Below are positions 17,757-26,926 of a stretch of 64,000 nt of DNA, one piece after another. The notes beneath the pieces were generated by a model, which searched no databases, was not told the origin of the DNA, and saw only the letters and a program-made list of their open reading frames with translations. Source of the DNA: Microbispora rosea subsp. aerata (GTDB taxonomy: Bacteria > Actinomycetota > Actinomycetes > Streptosporangiales > Streptosporangiaceae); NCBI RefSeq assembly GCF_014647835.1, contig NZ_BMPY01000007.1:124001-188000 (forward strand), in the 5' to 3' direction. Within the stretch, counting starts at the first letter, position 1, and every line of letters starts with the position of its first letter. The position numbers and the translations under genes are program-made.

Positions 17757-19742
17757 CTAGTGCGTCAGCTCGGCGCGCAGCTCGGCGGGGGTGGTGACCG
17801 GCGCCCGGCAGGTGAACCGCCGGCAGACGTAGGCCGCCGGTGAGCCGTCCACCATGCCCCGCCCTTCGAGCAGCGGCACGTCGGCGAGATCTCCCGTGCC
17901 CAGCGCGACGACCAGGCCCGGCGTGCCGGACATGAGGGCCGCCCGGTGCAGGGCGCGGGTGCGGGCGTCGTCGGGCGGCCCGACGATCGCCACCTCGGCG
18001 GGGCCGCGCAGCGCGGCCTCCGCGACCGCCAGACCCCATCCGGCGAACCGGGCGTACCGCTCCGCGAGCGCGGAGACCGCCCCCAGCGCCGCCTCGGCCG
18101 CCTCCCGGTGCCGGGCCGAACCGGTGAGCGCGGCGTACGACAGCAGGGCGCCGGCCGCCGCGAACTGGCCCGACGGCGTGGCGTTGTCGGTCGGGTCCTG
18201 GGGCCGCTGGAACAGCCGCTCGCCGTCGTCGGGGGCGTCGTAGAAACCGCCGGACCCGTCGGGGAACCGCGTCAGCACGGTCTCCAGCAGGTCTCCGGCG
18301 CGCTGGAACCATCGGGTCTCGCCGGTGACGCCGTAGAGGGTGAGGAAGCCCTCGGCCGTGTTGGCGTAGTCCTCCAGCATCCCCGCGTTGGTCCCCGCCC
18401 GGCCGTCGCGGGAGGTGCGCAGCAGCCGGGCCGGGGCGCGGCCCACCGTGTGCAGGTCGTCGAGCAGCACGGCCGCCTCACGCGCGGCGTCGATCAGCAC
18501 CGATTGTTCGAACAACGCGCCCGCCTCGGCCAGGGCGGCGATCGCCAGCCCGTTCCAGGAGGCCACGACCTTGTCGTCCCGGCCGGGCCGTGGCCGCCGC
18601 TCCCGCGCGGCGCGCAGGGCCGTACGGACCCGTTCGAAGCGGGCCGGATCGTCGGGGTCGGCGGGAAGCTGGAGGACCGAGGTGCCGTGCTCGAACGTGC
18701 CGGTCACCTCGAACACCGAGGCCGCCCAGGCCGCGTCGTCCTCCCCGAGGACCTCCCGGAGCTGTCCCGGCGTCCAGACGTAGAACAGGCCCTCGCCGTG
18801 CGTGCCGTCCGGCCCCGCGCTGTCGGCGTCGAGGGCGGAGGCGAACGCGCCCTCCGGCGTGCGCATCTCCCGCATCAGCCACTCGGCGGTCTCCAGGGCC
18901 ACCCTCCTGGCCAGGACCGACCCGGTCGCACGCCACCAGTGGGCGTATACGCGCAAAAGCAGCGCGTTGTCGTAGAGCATCTTTTCGAAATGCGGCACGA
19001 CCCACTCCGCGTCGACGGAGTAGCGGGCGAAACCCCCGCCGAGCTGGTCGTAGATGCCGCCCCTGGCCATCGCCTCCAGGGTCGTCTCCGCCATGGCGAG
19101 GGCGTCCCGGGTGCCGTGCCGCAGCAGGAACTCCACGACCATGGACGGCGGGAACTTGGGCGCACCGCCGAACCCGCCCCGCCGCTCGTCGAAGCCGCCG
19201 GCGAGGTTGCGTACGGCGAGGTCGAGGATCTCGGCGGTGGGCAGCGGGCCCGACGGCACCCCGCTCCGCTCGGTGAGCGCCTCCACCACCTTCTGCCCCT
19301 GGGCCAGAACGCCCTCCCGGTCCTGCCCCCACGCCTGGGAGACGGCCCGCAGCAGCCGCTGGAAGTGCGGCCGGGGGAAGTAGGTGCCGGCGTAGAACGG
19401 ATGCCCGTCGGGGGTGGCGAAGACCGTCATCGGCCAGCCGCCCTGCCCGGTCATCGCCTGGACCGCGTTCATGTAGACGGCGTCCACGTCGGGCCGTTCC
19501 TCGCGATCCACCTTGACGTTGACGAACAGCTCGTTCATCAGCCGCGCGGTGGCCTCGTCCTCGAACGACTCGTGCGCCATCACATGGCACCAGTGGCACG
19601 CCGAGTAGCCCACGCTGATCAGCAGGGGGACGTCGCGCGCGCGGGCCGCCGCGAACGCCTCCTCGCCCCAGGGGAACCAGTCCACCGGATTGTCCGCGTG
19701 CTGCAGGAGATAGGGGGAGGTCTCGCCGCCCAGCCTGTTCAT
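17757..19742 (-). CDS. DUF255 thioredoxin-like protein (YyaL/SSP411 family)
   Basis: A 661-residue protein with an N-terminal thioredoxin-like domain beginning [21 protein letters not shown] and carrying the CHWC redox pair in [14 protein letters not shown], then a long alpha/alpha-barrel C-terminal part like glycoside-processing enzymes. Length and order match the DUF255 family (M. tuberculosis Rv1084). Biochemical role is unresolved; family members are linked to disulfide or cellobiose-epimerase-like folds. In mycobacteria this gene lies next to a small gene and mca. Here those are 23 kb away, which supports an insertion between them. Confidence 0.92.
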   Translation of the reverse strand: MNRLGGETSPYLLQHADNPVDWFPWGEEAFAAARARDVPLLISVGYSACHWCHVMAHESFEDEATARLMNELFVNVKVDREERPDVDAVYMNAVQAMTGQGGWPMTVFATPDGHPFYAGTYFPRPHFQRLLRAVSQAWGQDREGVLAQGQKVVEALTERSGVPSGPLPTAEILDLAVRNLAGGFDERRGGFGGAPKFPPSMVVEFLLRHGTRDALAMAETTLEAMARGGIYDQLGGGFARYSVDAEWVVPHFEKMLYDNALLLRVYAHWWRATGSVLARRVALETAEWLMREMRTPEGAFASALDADSAGPDGTHGEGLFYVWTPGQLREVLGEDDAAWAASVFEVTGTFEHGTSVLQLPADPDDPARFERVRTALRAARERRPRPGRDDKVVASWNGLAIAALAEAGALFEQSVLIDAAREAAVLLDDLHTVGRAPARLLRTSRDGRAGTNAGMLEDYANTAEGFLTLYGVTGETRWFQRAGDLLETVLTRFPDGSGGFYDAPDDGERLFQRPQDPTDNATPSGQFAAAGALLSYAALTGSARHREAAEAALGAVSALAERYARFAGWGLAVAEAALRGPAEVAIVGPPDDARTRALHRAALMSGTPGLVVALGTGDLADVPLLEGRGMVDGSPAAYVCRRFTCRAPVTTPAELRAELTH

Positions 19743-19871
19743 GTTTTCAGCCTCTCATACCGGCATCAGACGGCCCGTTGTCCCGGGTGTGGCCTTTTGA
19801 CACATCGGGGAGGAACGTGCGGGAGACGGCGGGGATGTGTTCCGGCGCGACCCGGCGTAGGCTCACAGGAC

Positions 19872-21035
19872 GTGGGCTTGGATCTGGACTTCGCTGTCAG
19901 GCACTCGGGACGCCCGGCGTCCGCCATGACGCGGCGCGACGTCGCGCGGGTGCTGCTGGCCGTTCCGTCCGGACAGGCCCTGGTCGCCCTTCCCGACCTG
20001 CGCAGGCAGCTGCTCGCGGCGGGCAACCCGCTGTCGCCCGCGTTCTGGGAGTCGGCCAGGGCCGTGCTGATGAGCATCGAGTCGGGCGTGGCGACGGTCG
20101 GCGACGTGCAGCGCTGGCTGGAGTCCAGCGGAACCGAGCCGATCATGCTCACCCGCAGCTACTTCCTGTGGCCGGAGGAGAGCGAGCGCGGCCCGGTGGC
20201 CACCGAGATGTACGAGCGGCTGGTCGAGTTCCTGGAGGAGCGGCTGGCGGCCGGGGAGATCGACGCGGACGCGCTCGCCGCCGGGGACCTCGACGCCAGG
20301 CGCGCGTACGAGGAGCTCCAGGAGCGCTGGCTCGGCACCCCGCTGCCGGACGGCCGGGTGCCCAACATCGTGGTCAACGACGAGCAGGACCGGGAGCTGT
20401 ACGCCGCCTGGGACGAGGAGGAGGCGTACGCGCTGAGCGAGCTGCGGCGGATGCTCGACGACCTGCCCGAGCCGCCCTGCCCCGAGGCCGCCCTCCGCTC
20501 GGCCGCCCAGCGGTTGCGCGTGACGCTGACCCGGCCCGGCTATCCGGGCAACGTGCTGCGTGCGTGCGCCGGGCTGGAGGACGGCCCGCTGCCGGAGCGG
20601 GACGAGGACCTGTGGCTCACCGTCGCCGCCGGGATCGCCGCGCCGATCTCCGACCTGCCGGACGAGGAGGACGCCGCCCGGTTCTTCGACATGGAGGGCG
20701 AGCTCAGCCACGAGGATTCGATCCTGGCCTCGTTGTGCGCCATCCACCACGCCGACTGGCTCGCGTCGGTGATCGCGCTGGTCCGGTGCGGCCCGGGGGT
20801 GCTCGCCTCGCCGGAGCGGCTCGCCCGGTTCATCGCCGATTCCGAGGACATCGATGTGGACCCGGACGAGCCGGAGGACCTGGAGGCGACGGAGATGCTG
20901 TTCACGGCTGTGACGCCGCTGTGGGCGCATCTGGGCATCGTGGACCGGGCGGAGGTGCTGACCCCGCTGGGCTGGTGGGGTCTGCCGAAGGCGCTGGAGC
21001 GCGCCTGGTCCTCGGGCCCCGCGCTGCCCGACTAG
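19872..21035 (+). CDS. Acidic protein of unknown function
   Basis: A 387-residue protein that I do not recognise. It is strongly acidic, especially near its C-terminus (SEDIDVDPDEPEDLEATEMLF), with no membrane segment, signal peptide or obvious catalytic motif. The body reads as a helical soluble domain (RRDVARVLLAVP, WLESSGTEPIMLTRSYFLWPEE). The GTG at 19872 follows CACAGGA closely; ATG at 19926 is an alternative. The frame stays open upstream only as a shadow of the DUF255 gene. It stands divergent from DUF255, just outside the left repeat of the putative island. Confidence 0.7.
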   Translation: MGLDLDFAVRHSGRPASAMTRRDVARVLLAVPSGQALVALPDLRRQLLAAGNPLSPAFWESARAVLMSIESGVATVGDVQRWLESSGTEPIMLTRSYFLWPEESERGPVATEMYERLVEFLEERLAAGEIDADALAAGDLDARRAYEELQERWLGTPLPDGRVPNIVVNDEQDRELYAAWDEEEAYALSELRRMLDDLPEPPCPEAALRSAAQRLRVTLTRPGYPGNVLRACAGLEDGPLPERDEDLWLTVAAGIAAPISDLPDEEDAARFFDMEGELSHEDSILASLCAIHHADWLASVIALVRCGPGVLASPERLARFIADSEDIDVDPDEPEDLEATEMLFTAVTPLWAHLGIVDRAEVLTPLGWWGLPKALERAWSSGPALPD

Positions 21036-21191
21036 CCCTGCTGAGCCACGTTCAGCCCCTGGGACGCGCCCGAGTGAGCCGGGCCTAAGGCCCGCACCCG
21101 CCCCCGTGCCGCGCCCGGCTGCCCTGTTTGGATCTTCCGCATCTGCTTGTTCATGTTCTTCAGCAGGGAGAATGGGGCCAAGCCGATCGCG
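21032..21191 (-). pseudogene. 3' remnant of the small membrane-protein gene
   Basis: On the minus strand this stretch encodes AIGLAPFSLLKNMNKQMRKIQ, nearly the central part of the intact 55-residue protein at 42441-42608 (AIGLALFFLLKNMNKQMRKIQ), then a different 31-residue tail ending at a TAG. There is no start codon or membrane-helix N-terminus upstream, and an in-frame TGA lies 8 codons before the match. It is a 5'-truncated copy created where the island joins the chromosome, with 17 bases between it and the stop of the island's first gene. Confidence 0.75.
21128..21191. repeat. Left 64-bp direct repeat of the putative island
   Basis: Matches 42495-42558 in the same orientation with three mismatches in 64 bases. 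It starts TTGGATCTTCCGCATCTGCT and ends GCCAAGCCGATCGCG. Similarity stops abruptly on both sides. Both copies encode the same segment of a small membrane protein. Confidence 0.85.
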
Positions 21192-21208
21192 TCGGGGCAG
21201 GGTGACGG

Positions 21209-22207
21209 TCACGCGGGCGTGTCCCGCGGGTCGTCGCCCAAGTCAAGGGCGAATCCCTCGCCGGCCAGCTCGGTCAGGAACGGTATGGGGTCCACAAGCT
21301 GCTCGATGTGGGCGGCCCCGGGCGGCAGATCGGGGAGCCGGCGGATGAGCCGGGCGGCGACCAGCCCGGTGGCACGGCTCTGCCGCCGGCCGGAGAAGGA
21401 CCCCCGCACCGCGCCGCGACGCACCGTCACGGCGAATCCCTCCCCGCCGACGTGGACCGCACCGAGCGCGCCGAGCAGCAGGCGACGGACCTGGGGGCGG
21501 TGGAGGAGGCGGGCGACGGCGGGCCGTCCGGCCGCCGACAGCAGCCGAGTGACCAGGCGGGAGTCCAGGCACAGACCCGTACGGGCCGAGCCGGCGCCGA
21601 GGGTGCCGGGCAGGGTGTACTGGTCGGAGAACGGGAAACGGTGCACGGTGCGCTCGCCGTACGGCTCCGGGAAGCGCATCGTCCACGAGCCTTCGAGCCG
21701 GCCCAGGCCGTCCAGCGTCCAGGCGAGCGCGGCGGGCCCGTGCGCTTCACCCGATCCGAGCAGCGCGCCGATGAGCAGGTCGCCGGAGGCCGAGCGTTCG
21801 ACGCAGACGCGCGCCAGCAAATTGCTCACTCCGGGGATCAACCCGACGCTGAGGGCGACTGTGGCGCCGTGCTTCCTGGCCGGCCCGTCCAGTGCCTGGA
21901 GGCCGGCGAGCAGGTGGTGGGAGGCGGTCACGTCCACGTAGTGGATGCCGCGCTCCACGCAGGCGCGGGCCACCCGGACGTTGTCGATCTCGGCGCACAT
22001 GAGCACGGTGTCGACCCCGTCCAGCGCCGTGGCCAGATCGGCGGGGTCGGCGGCGTCCACGCGCATCGCCGTGGTGGCGGGGATGGGCGCGGCCTTGCCG
22101 GGGTTGCGTCCGGCCACGATGACGTGCGTGCCGGGGTCGCCGGTGAGCGCCCGAGCGGCCTCGCGGCCGACCGCGCCGTAGCCGCCCAGGATGAGGATCG
22201 TGGTCAT
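21209..22207 (-). CDS. Saccharopine-dehydrogenase-like NAD(P)-binding protein
   Basis: A 332-residue protein starting MTTILILGGYGAVGREAARAL, a Rossmann GGxGxxG motif, followed by IVAGRNPGKAAPIPA and the Sacchrp_dh_NADP core (VDTVLMCAEIDNVRVARACVERGIHYVDVTA). The C-terminal half is a catalytic-type domain without the residues needed for true saccharopine chemistry. Members of this group are trans-acting enoyl reductases or uncharacterised oxidoreductases. The start ATG overlaps the stop of the truncated MFS gene (ATGA), so both belong to one transcript controlled by the TetR operator. Substrate unknown. Confidence 0.8.
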   Translation of the reverse strand: MTTILILGGYGAVGREAARALTGDPGTHVIVAGRNPGKAAPIPATTAMRVDAADPADLATALDGVDTVLMCAEIDNVRVARACVERGIHYVDVTASHHLLAGLQALDGPARKHGATVALSVGLIPGVSNLLARVCVERSASGDLLIGALLGSGEAHGPAALAWTLDGLGRLEGSWTMRFPEPYGERTVHRFPFSDQYTLPGTLGAGSARTGLCLDSRLVTRLLSAAGRPAVARLLHRPQVRRLLLGALGAVHVGGEGFAVTVRRGAVRGSFSGRRQSRATGLVAARLIRRLPDLPPGAAHIEQLVDPIPFLTELAGEGFALDLGDDPRDTPA

Positions 22208-22725
22208 CGGCGGCCGGCTCCCTGCGGTTGCGTGGTGGCGGCGACCGGGTCCGCGCTCCGGCGGGTGAACATGACGAGGGCGCAGACGATCCCGAGGACG
22301 GCCAGGCCGGCCGCGATCGCGAAGCCCACCCTGAGCCCGCCGGCGACGTCGGTTCCCGTGCCGGTCCACGTCGCGGCGGCCGGCAGCGCACCGGTCAGGC
22401 CGAGCGCGGCACCGACGCGCTGGGTGGTGTTGAGCAGGCCCGAGGCGGCCCCCTGCCGGTCGGCGGGGGCGGCGCGGATCGCGGACGCGGTGGAGCCGAC
22501 GAAGACGGCCGGCAGGCCGACGGCGAAGACGAGGCGGACGAGCTGGAAGCCGCCGAAGGTCGGCTGGTGGGCGCTGACGACCCAGGCCAGTCCGGTTCCG
22601 GTGAACGCCAGCGCCGCGCCCAGCGCCGGGAGCGCGACGTTGACGATCGAGACTTCGAGAAACACCACGAGTTCGACCGAGGTGAGCAGCAGCGCCGCGA
22701 GGCCGCCTCGGCCCCAGGTTTTCAT
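22204..22725 (-). pseudogene. Internally deleted MFS transporter (DHA2-like)
   Basis: The ~173-residue frame keeps TM1 and the start of TM2 of a 14-helix drug exporter (SIVNVALPALGAAL, LAWVVSAHQPTFGGFQLV), then jumps to the late part of the family (RQGAASGLLNTTQRVGAALG) and two final helices. The middle ~270 residues of a normal protein are missing, without a frameshift. It cannot form a full transporter. The frame has a start (ATG at 22725, or GTG at 22731) and a stop overlapping the next gene, so it may still be translated as a coupling leader. It was probably the regulated target of the divergent TetR gene. Confidence 0.7.
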
Positions 22726-22761
22726 AGTCACGCTATAAAAATGTTTTCATAGTGGCACTAT
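22724..22761. promoter_or_regulatory. TetR operators in the divergent promoter
   Basis: ATAGTG-G-CACTAT at 22749-22761 is a perfect 13-bp palindrome 9 bases before the TetR start. A second, weaker site ATAG-TCACG-CTAT lies at 22724-22736 over the start of the MFS remnant. Both share the ATAGT core, so one regulator probably binds both and controls the two directions. Confidence 0.65.
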
Positions 22762-22770
22762 AGTCAAGTC

Positions 22771-23424
22771 GTGAGTGAAACACCGCGAACCCGGACCAGG
22801 CGGGCCTCCGGCAGGGAGGACGGGCGGGCCGCGCGGGCCCGGACCACCCGCGCCCGCATCGTCGCCGCGGCCACCGAGCTGTTCACGACAGCCGGCTACA
22901 CCGCCACGAGCATCACCGCGATCGCCGCCAAGGCCGGGGTGAGCGAGCCGACCGTCTACTACTCCTTCGGCACCAAACGCGCCATCCTGACCACCGCCCT
23001 CGACCTGGCCGTCGCCGGCGACGACGAGCCCATCCCCACCCTCCAGCGGCCGTGGGTGCGCGACGCGCTCGCCGACCCCGACCCCCTCGGGCAGCTACGC
23101 CGCCAGGTCGCCGGAGCCGCCGCCATCTACCTGCGCGCCGCGCCCCTGCTCGACGTCGTGCGCAGCGCCGCCACCACCGACCCCGACCTGGCCGAGGTCT
23201 GGAGCGCCAACATCCGGCAGCGCCTCACCGTGCAACGCGTCTTCGCCGACGCTCTGGCCCGCAAGAACGCCCTGCGCGACGGGCTCACCGCCGAGGACGC
23301 CGCCGACATCGCCCTGGCCACGCTCTCCCCGGAGACCTACAACCTGCTCGTCAACGACCGCGGCTGGTCCCACCGGCGATGGCAGGACTGGGCCACCGAC
23401 GCGCTCACCCGCCTGCTCACGTGA
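22771..23424 (+). CDS. TetR-family repressor
   Basis: A 217-residue regulator. A basic leader precedes the helix-turn-helix (TRARIVAAATELFTTAGYTATSITAIAAKAGVSEPTVYYSFGTK), and the variable C-terminal ligand domain contains PLLDVVRSAATTDPDLAEVW. The family binds a hydrophobic or drug-like effector. The GTG start is used, with the operator palindrome ending 9 bases upstream and no clear ribosome site, so translation could be leaderless or nearly so. Its likely targets are itself and the divergent MFS-remnant/reductase operon. Confidence 0.88.
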   Translation: MSETPRTRTRRASGREDGRAARARTTRARIVAAATELFTTAGYTATSITAIAAKAGVSEPTVYYSFGTKRAILTTALDLAVAGDDEPIPTLQRPWVRDALADPDPLGQLRRQVAGAAAIYLRAAPLLDVVRSAATTDPDLAEVWSANIRQRLTVQRVFADALARKNALRDGLTAEDAADIALATLSPETYNLLVNDRGWSHRRWQDWATDALTRLLT

Positions 23425-24098
23425 ACGTACGACAGAGTGTGTGATCCAGCTCCAGAACGGCGGGGTCTGCCTGTACGCCCCCAAGGGCGTCGGCCGCGAA
23501 CGCCTGATGCTCCGCCATCAAGGCCGGAACCTCACGTTCCCTCGGCTCGTTCTTGCAGCCGCGCTTGCGTGGTTGCTGATGTGCTGGCTCGCGCATCGTC
23601 TTGGAGATCCGGTTGGGTGTCGCACCCAGCGTGGGTGGGGGTCGGAGGCGATGCAGCCAAGCGCGACGTGGTGGACGGTCTCGCGTTGCGTGGCCGTCAG
23701 AGCATGGGCGCCGAAACCGCTGATAAGCGGCGGGTTTTCTGCGGGTGAGCGTGCCCGGGGTCTCCGCAGCGGCGCCCTGGGTGACGACCTCGGGATCGAG
23801 GGCGGTCTGCCCGGCCGAGCGCGGCCGGGAAGTCCTCGACGTCGGCGACGCGCTCCTTCGGCAGGCAGCCCACGCCCTGGGCGCCGCCCGCGGGCAACCG
23901 GGCCGCGTGCCGGGTCTGTCACAGCCGCAGGTCGGGGAGATGTCGAAGAAATTTCCACCGCATTATTGACGACAGAAAGAAGTGCTGCCACTCTGTGGGA
24001 AGTGTCACCCAGCCGGGCCGGAGCACCCCAGCGACGTGGGCATATGCGACGAGCCCCACCGCGCGCCTCAAGGCCGGCTTCAGGAAAGGAACCCAGTG
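23425..24098. other. 674-base gap before the catabolic cluster
   Basis: No confident gene. Long frames exist on both strands, but none shows a domain. One minus-strand stretch ending at a TGA near 23417 reads like protein (EVPALMAEHQAFAADALGG and onward to LELDHTLCRTFT) and might be the end of a decayed gene that I cannot name. The right part holds regulatory motif 1 and the long leader of the first binding-protein gene. Probably a graveyard region at an old junction. Confidence 0.45.
23943..23959 (+). promoter_or_regulatory. Cluster motif, copy 1 (TCGAAGAAATTTCCACC)
   Basis: First of three copies of a 17-bp motif in front of catabolic transcription units. This copy contains the palindrome GAAATTTC. 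It lies about 140 bases before the first binding-protein gene and is followed by the AT-rich CATTATTG, a possible -10. Probable operator of the cluster regulator. Confidence 0.6.
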
Positions 24099-25274
24099 AT
24101 GAGCGTTCTCCGCGGACCTTCCCGCCTCATCACGCTCGCCGCGTCCGCCGCCGTCACGATGCTCGCCGCCGCATGTGGCGGCGCCGGATCCGCCCCGTCC
24201 CAGCAGGGCGCGACATCCTCGAACGGCGGGAAGGCGGCGGCGTTCGAAGCGAAGGCACGGGACGACGTCGCCAAGGCGGTCGCTGAGCAGACGGAGCAGA
24301 CCAACCCCGTGCCCACACAGGCGCCCCCCATGGCGACCGGCAAGAAGATCGTCATCATCCCGTGCTCCATGGCCGTCGAGGGCTGCGCCCGGCCCGCGCG
24401 TTCCGCGCAGGAGGCCGCCAAGGCCGTGGGGTGGGACGCCTCCATCGACGACCCCGCGGGTGACGTGTCGAAGATGTCGGCGGCCATCAAGCGCGCCGTC
24501 TCCGCCAAGGCCGACGGCATCGTCCTCAACTCGATCGACGCCGCCGCGGTTCAGGGCGACCTGCGGGCCGCCAGGGACGCCGGGCTCAGCGTGGTGTGCG
24601 ACATGTGCGGTGACACCGGCGGGCTCATCCAGTCGGTCAGCCCGCCCCTCCCGGAGAACGAACGCGCCGGCTACCTCCTGGGCCAGCAGGCCTTCCTCAT
24701 GACCAAGGAGCGCTTCGGCGCCCCACCGAAGTTCATCGTGATGCTGGACGACGAGTTCGCCACCGTCCGGGCGCGGGTGGCCGGCGTCAAGAAGTTCATC
24801 GAGGACTGCAAGGCCGCGGGCGCCGGCTGCGAGCTGGTGGCCGAAGGCAAGCACCTGGCCGCCGAGATCAGCACGACCGCGCCGGGCAGGGTCGTCCAGC
24901 TCGCCCGCGCCAACCCGCAGTACAACGTGCTGTTCGCCGGTTACGACGCGGCGCTCAACTTCTTCAGCCAGGGGCTGCGCCAGGCGGGCCTGGCCGACCC
25001 CGCCAAGGTCCTCGGCATCTCGATCGACGCCGACGTGGCCAACACCGAGGCCATCCGCACGGGCGGTTTCCAGGCGGCCTCCGCCGGCGTGGCCATGAAG
25101 CGCGTCGGCTACGGGATGGTCGACGACCTCAACCGGCTCTTCGCGGGACAGCAGCCGGTCTCCCAGGGCATCTCGATCAAGCTGATCACCAAGGCCAACG
25201 CGCCCGCCACCGGCTCCTGGGACGGTGACTTCGACGCCACCTCCGCCTATCTGAAGCTGTGGGGCGTGTCATGA
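24099..25274 (+). CDS. Sugar ABC importer, binding lipoprotein 1
   Basis: A 391-residue secreted lipoprotein. The signal peptide ends in the lipobox LAAAC (C26). The mature part is a type-1 periplasmic-binding fold (Peripla_BP_4, ribose/xylose type), recognisable from KKIVIIPCSMAVEGC, the ADGIVLNSIDAAAVQGDLRAA block and the hinge segment GYDAALNFFSQGLRQAG. It has unusually many cysteines in the mature domain (PCSMAVEGCARP, VCDMCGDT, EDCKAAGAGCEL), which may form disulfides outside the cell. AGGAAAGGA precedes the ATG. The stop overlaps the ATPase start. Ligand unknown; likely a sugar, polyol or cyclitol. Confidence 0.88.
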   Translation: MSVLRGPSRLITLAASAAVTMLAAACGGAGSAPSQQGATSSNGGKAAAFEAKARDDVAKAVAEQTEQTNPVPTQAPPMATGKKIVIIPCSMAVEGCARPARSAQEAAKAVGWDASIDDPAGDVSKMSAAIKRAVSAKADGIVLNSIDAAAVQGDLRAARDAGLSVVCDMCGDTGGLIQSVSPPLPENERAGYLLGQQAFLMTKERFGAPPKFIVMLDDEFATVRARVAGVKKFIEDCKAAGAGCELVAEGKHLAAEISTTAPGRVVQLARANPQYNVLFAGYDAALNFFSQGLRQAGLADPAKVLGISIDADVANTEAIRTGGFQAASAGVAMKRVGYGMVDDLNRLFAGQQPVSQGISIKLITKANAPATGSWDGDFDATSAYLKLWGVS

Positions 25275-26926
25275 CCGGCGACCCGGCCGCCCACCCCGCG
25301 GGTGAGCCCCGGCCGGCCGTCGCCGTCAGGCGGCTGTCCAAGACGTTCCTCGGCCAGCGCGCCCTGCGGCAGGTGTCGTTCGACGTACGCCCCGGCGAGG
25401 TCCACGCGCTGCTCGGCGAGAACGGATCGGGCAAGTCGACACTGATCAAATGCCTGGCCGGCTACCACGAGCCCGACGAGGGCGCGATCGTCGAGATCGA
25501 CGGGCGGCCCATGCCGCTGCCCTACGGCCCCGCCGAGGCGACCGCCGCCGGCCTGCTCTTCGTCCACCAGGATCTGGGCCTCATTCCCACCCTGACCGTC
25601 GCCGAGAACTTCGCGATCAACCGCGGGTTCGACACCGCGCCGGTGGGGCGGATCGACTGGCCGGGCATCCGGCGGCGGGCGCGGGCCGAGCTGGCCGTCC
25701 TCGGCCATGACGTGCCGGTGGACCGGCGGGTGGGGCGGCTGCCGGTCGCCGAGCAGACCATCGTCGCCATCGCCCGCGCGCTGGCCGGCGCCGGGCGGGG
25801 CGCGCGGATGCTCGTCCTGGACGAGCCCACCGCCGCACTGCCCGACGCCGAGACCGAGCGCCTGCTCGCCGCCGTCCGGCAGGTCGTGGCGAACGGTGTC
25901 GGGGTCGTCTACGTCTCGCACAAGCTCCACGAGATCCTGGAGATCGCCGACCGCGCGACCGTGCTGCGCGACGGGCGTGTCGTCGCCACCGTCGACGTAC
26001 CCGGAATGTCGGAACGAGAGCTGGTACGCCTGATCGTGGGCCACGACCTGCCCGGCGGCACGGCGGCAAGCGCCGGGTCGCGCACCAAGGGCGGCACCCG
26101 TGGGGCCGCGAGCCGTACCTCGCGCCCCGCCGACACCCGGACCTGGGACGAGCTGCTGTCCGTGTCGGGGCTGCGGGGGCACCGCCTGCGCGGCGTGTCC
26201 TTCTCCGTGCGCCGGGGCGAGGTGGTCGGGATCGCCGGGATGCTCGGCTCGGGCCGCAGCGAGCTCGCCAGGCTGCTGTTCGGCGCCCAGCGGCCGGTGG
26301 GCGGCGATATCCGGCTGCGCGGCAAGCCGGTGCGTCACCGTACGCCCCGTGACGCGGTGCGCGACGGCGTCGCGCTCATCCCCGAGGACCGGCGGCGCGA
26401 GGGCGGGTTCCTGCAGATGCCCGTGTCCCGGAACCTGACACTGCCGGCCGTCCGGCGGTTCTGGCGGAAGGGCCGGATCGCGGGGCAGGCCGAGCGGTCG
26501 TGCGTCGACGGCCTCATGGCGGAGTTCCGGGTCAGCCCCGCCGCCCCCGAGCGCAGGTTCGGCGTGCTGTCGGGCGGCAACCAGCAGAAGGTCGTCATCG
26601 CCAAGTGGTTCAACACCCGCCCGGACCTGGTCATCTTCGACGAGCCCGTACAGGGGGTGGACGTGGGCGCCAAGGAGGAGATCTTCGGGCTGGTGTCCGA
26701 GGCGGCCGGCCGGGGCGCCGGTGTCCTGCTCATCTCCTCCGAGCTCGACGAAATGCTCGGGTTGTGCGATCGGGTGCTCGTCCTGCGCGACGGAGAGCTG
26801 GTCGCCGACCTGCCGGGCGCCGACCTCGACCGGACGACGCTGACCCGGCTCGTCTACTTCGGTACGGGGCAGAGCGCAGGAACCAGTGACAGCGCAAGCA
26901 CGACAGCGGAGAGGGCACTCTCATGA
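25271..26926 (+). CDS. Sugar ABC importer, double ATP-binding protein 1
   Basis: A 551-residue ATPase with two ABC domains in tandem, the RbsA/XylG layout. Domain 1 has Walker A GENGSGKST (49-57), a Q-loop FVHQDLG and Walker B MLVLDEPT. Domain 2 has the degenerate Walker A GMLGSGRSE usual in this class, then LSGGNQQKVVIAKW and LVIFDEPVQGVDVG. In domain 1 the canonical LSGG signature is replaced by GRLPVAEQTIVAIARAL, also common in this family. The start ATG overlaps the binding-protein stop (ATGA) and its own stop overlaps the permease start, so the three are translated together. Confidence 0.92.
   Translation: MTGDPAAHPAGEPRPAVAVRRLSKTFLGQRALRQVSFDVRPGEVHALLGENGSGKSTLIKCLAGYHEPDEGAIVEIDGRPMPLPYGPAEATAAGLLFVHQDLGLIPTLTVAENFAINRGFDTAPVGRIDWPGIRRRARAELAVLGHDVPVDRRVGRLPVAEQTIVAIARALAGAGRGARMLVLDEPTAALPDAETERLLAAVRQVVANGVGVVYVSHKLHEILEIADRATVLRDGRVVATVDVPGMSERELVRLIVGHDLPGGTAASAGSRTKGGTRGAASRTSRPADTRTWDELLSVSGLRGHRLRGVSFSVRRGEVVGIAGMLGSGRSELARLLFGAQRPVGGDIRLRGKPVRHRTPRDAVRDGVALIPEDRRREGGFLQMPVSRNLTLPAVRRFWRKGRIAGQAERSCVDGLMAEFRVSPAAPERRFGVLSGGNQQKVVIAKWFNTRPDLVIFDEPVQGVDVGAKEEIFGLVSEAAGRGAGVLLISSELDEMLGLCDRVLVLRDGELVADLPGADLDRTTLTRLVYFGTGQSAGTSDSASTTAERALS

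Noticed and set aside
17705-19767. 12-bp match CATACCGGCATC at 17705 and 19756, bracketing DUF255
   Set aside because: Short, with no extended similarity; chance is likely in GC-rich DNA, and DUF255 is a core gene.
17946-19871. Long in-frame extension upstream of the 387-residue orphan
   Set aside because: Antisense to DUF255 with no similarity; the likely start is the GTG at 19872.
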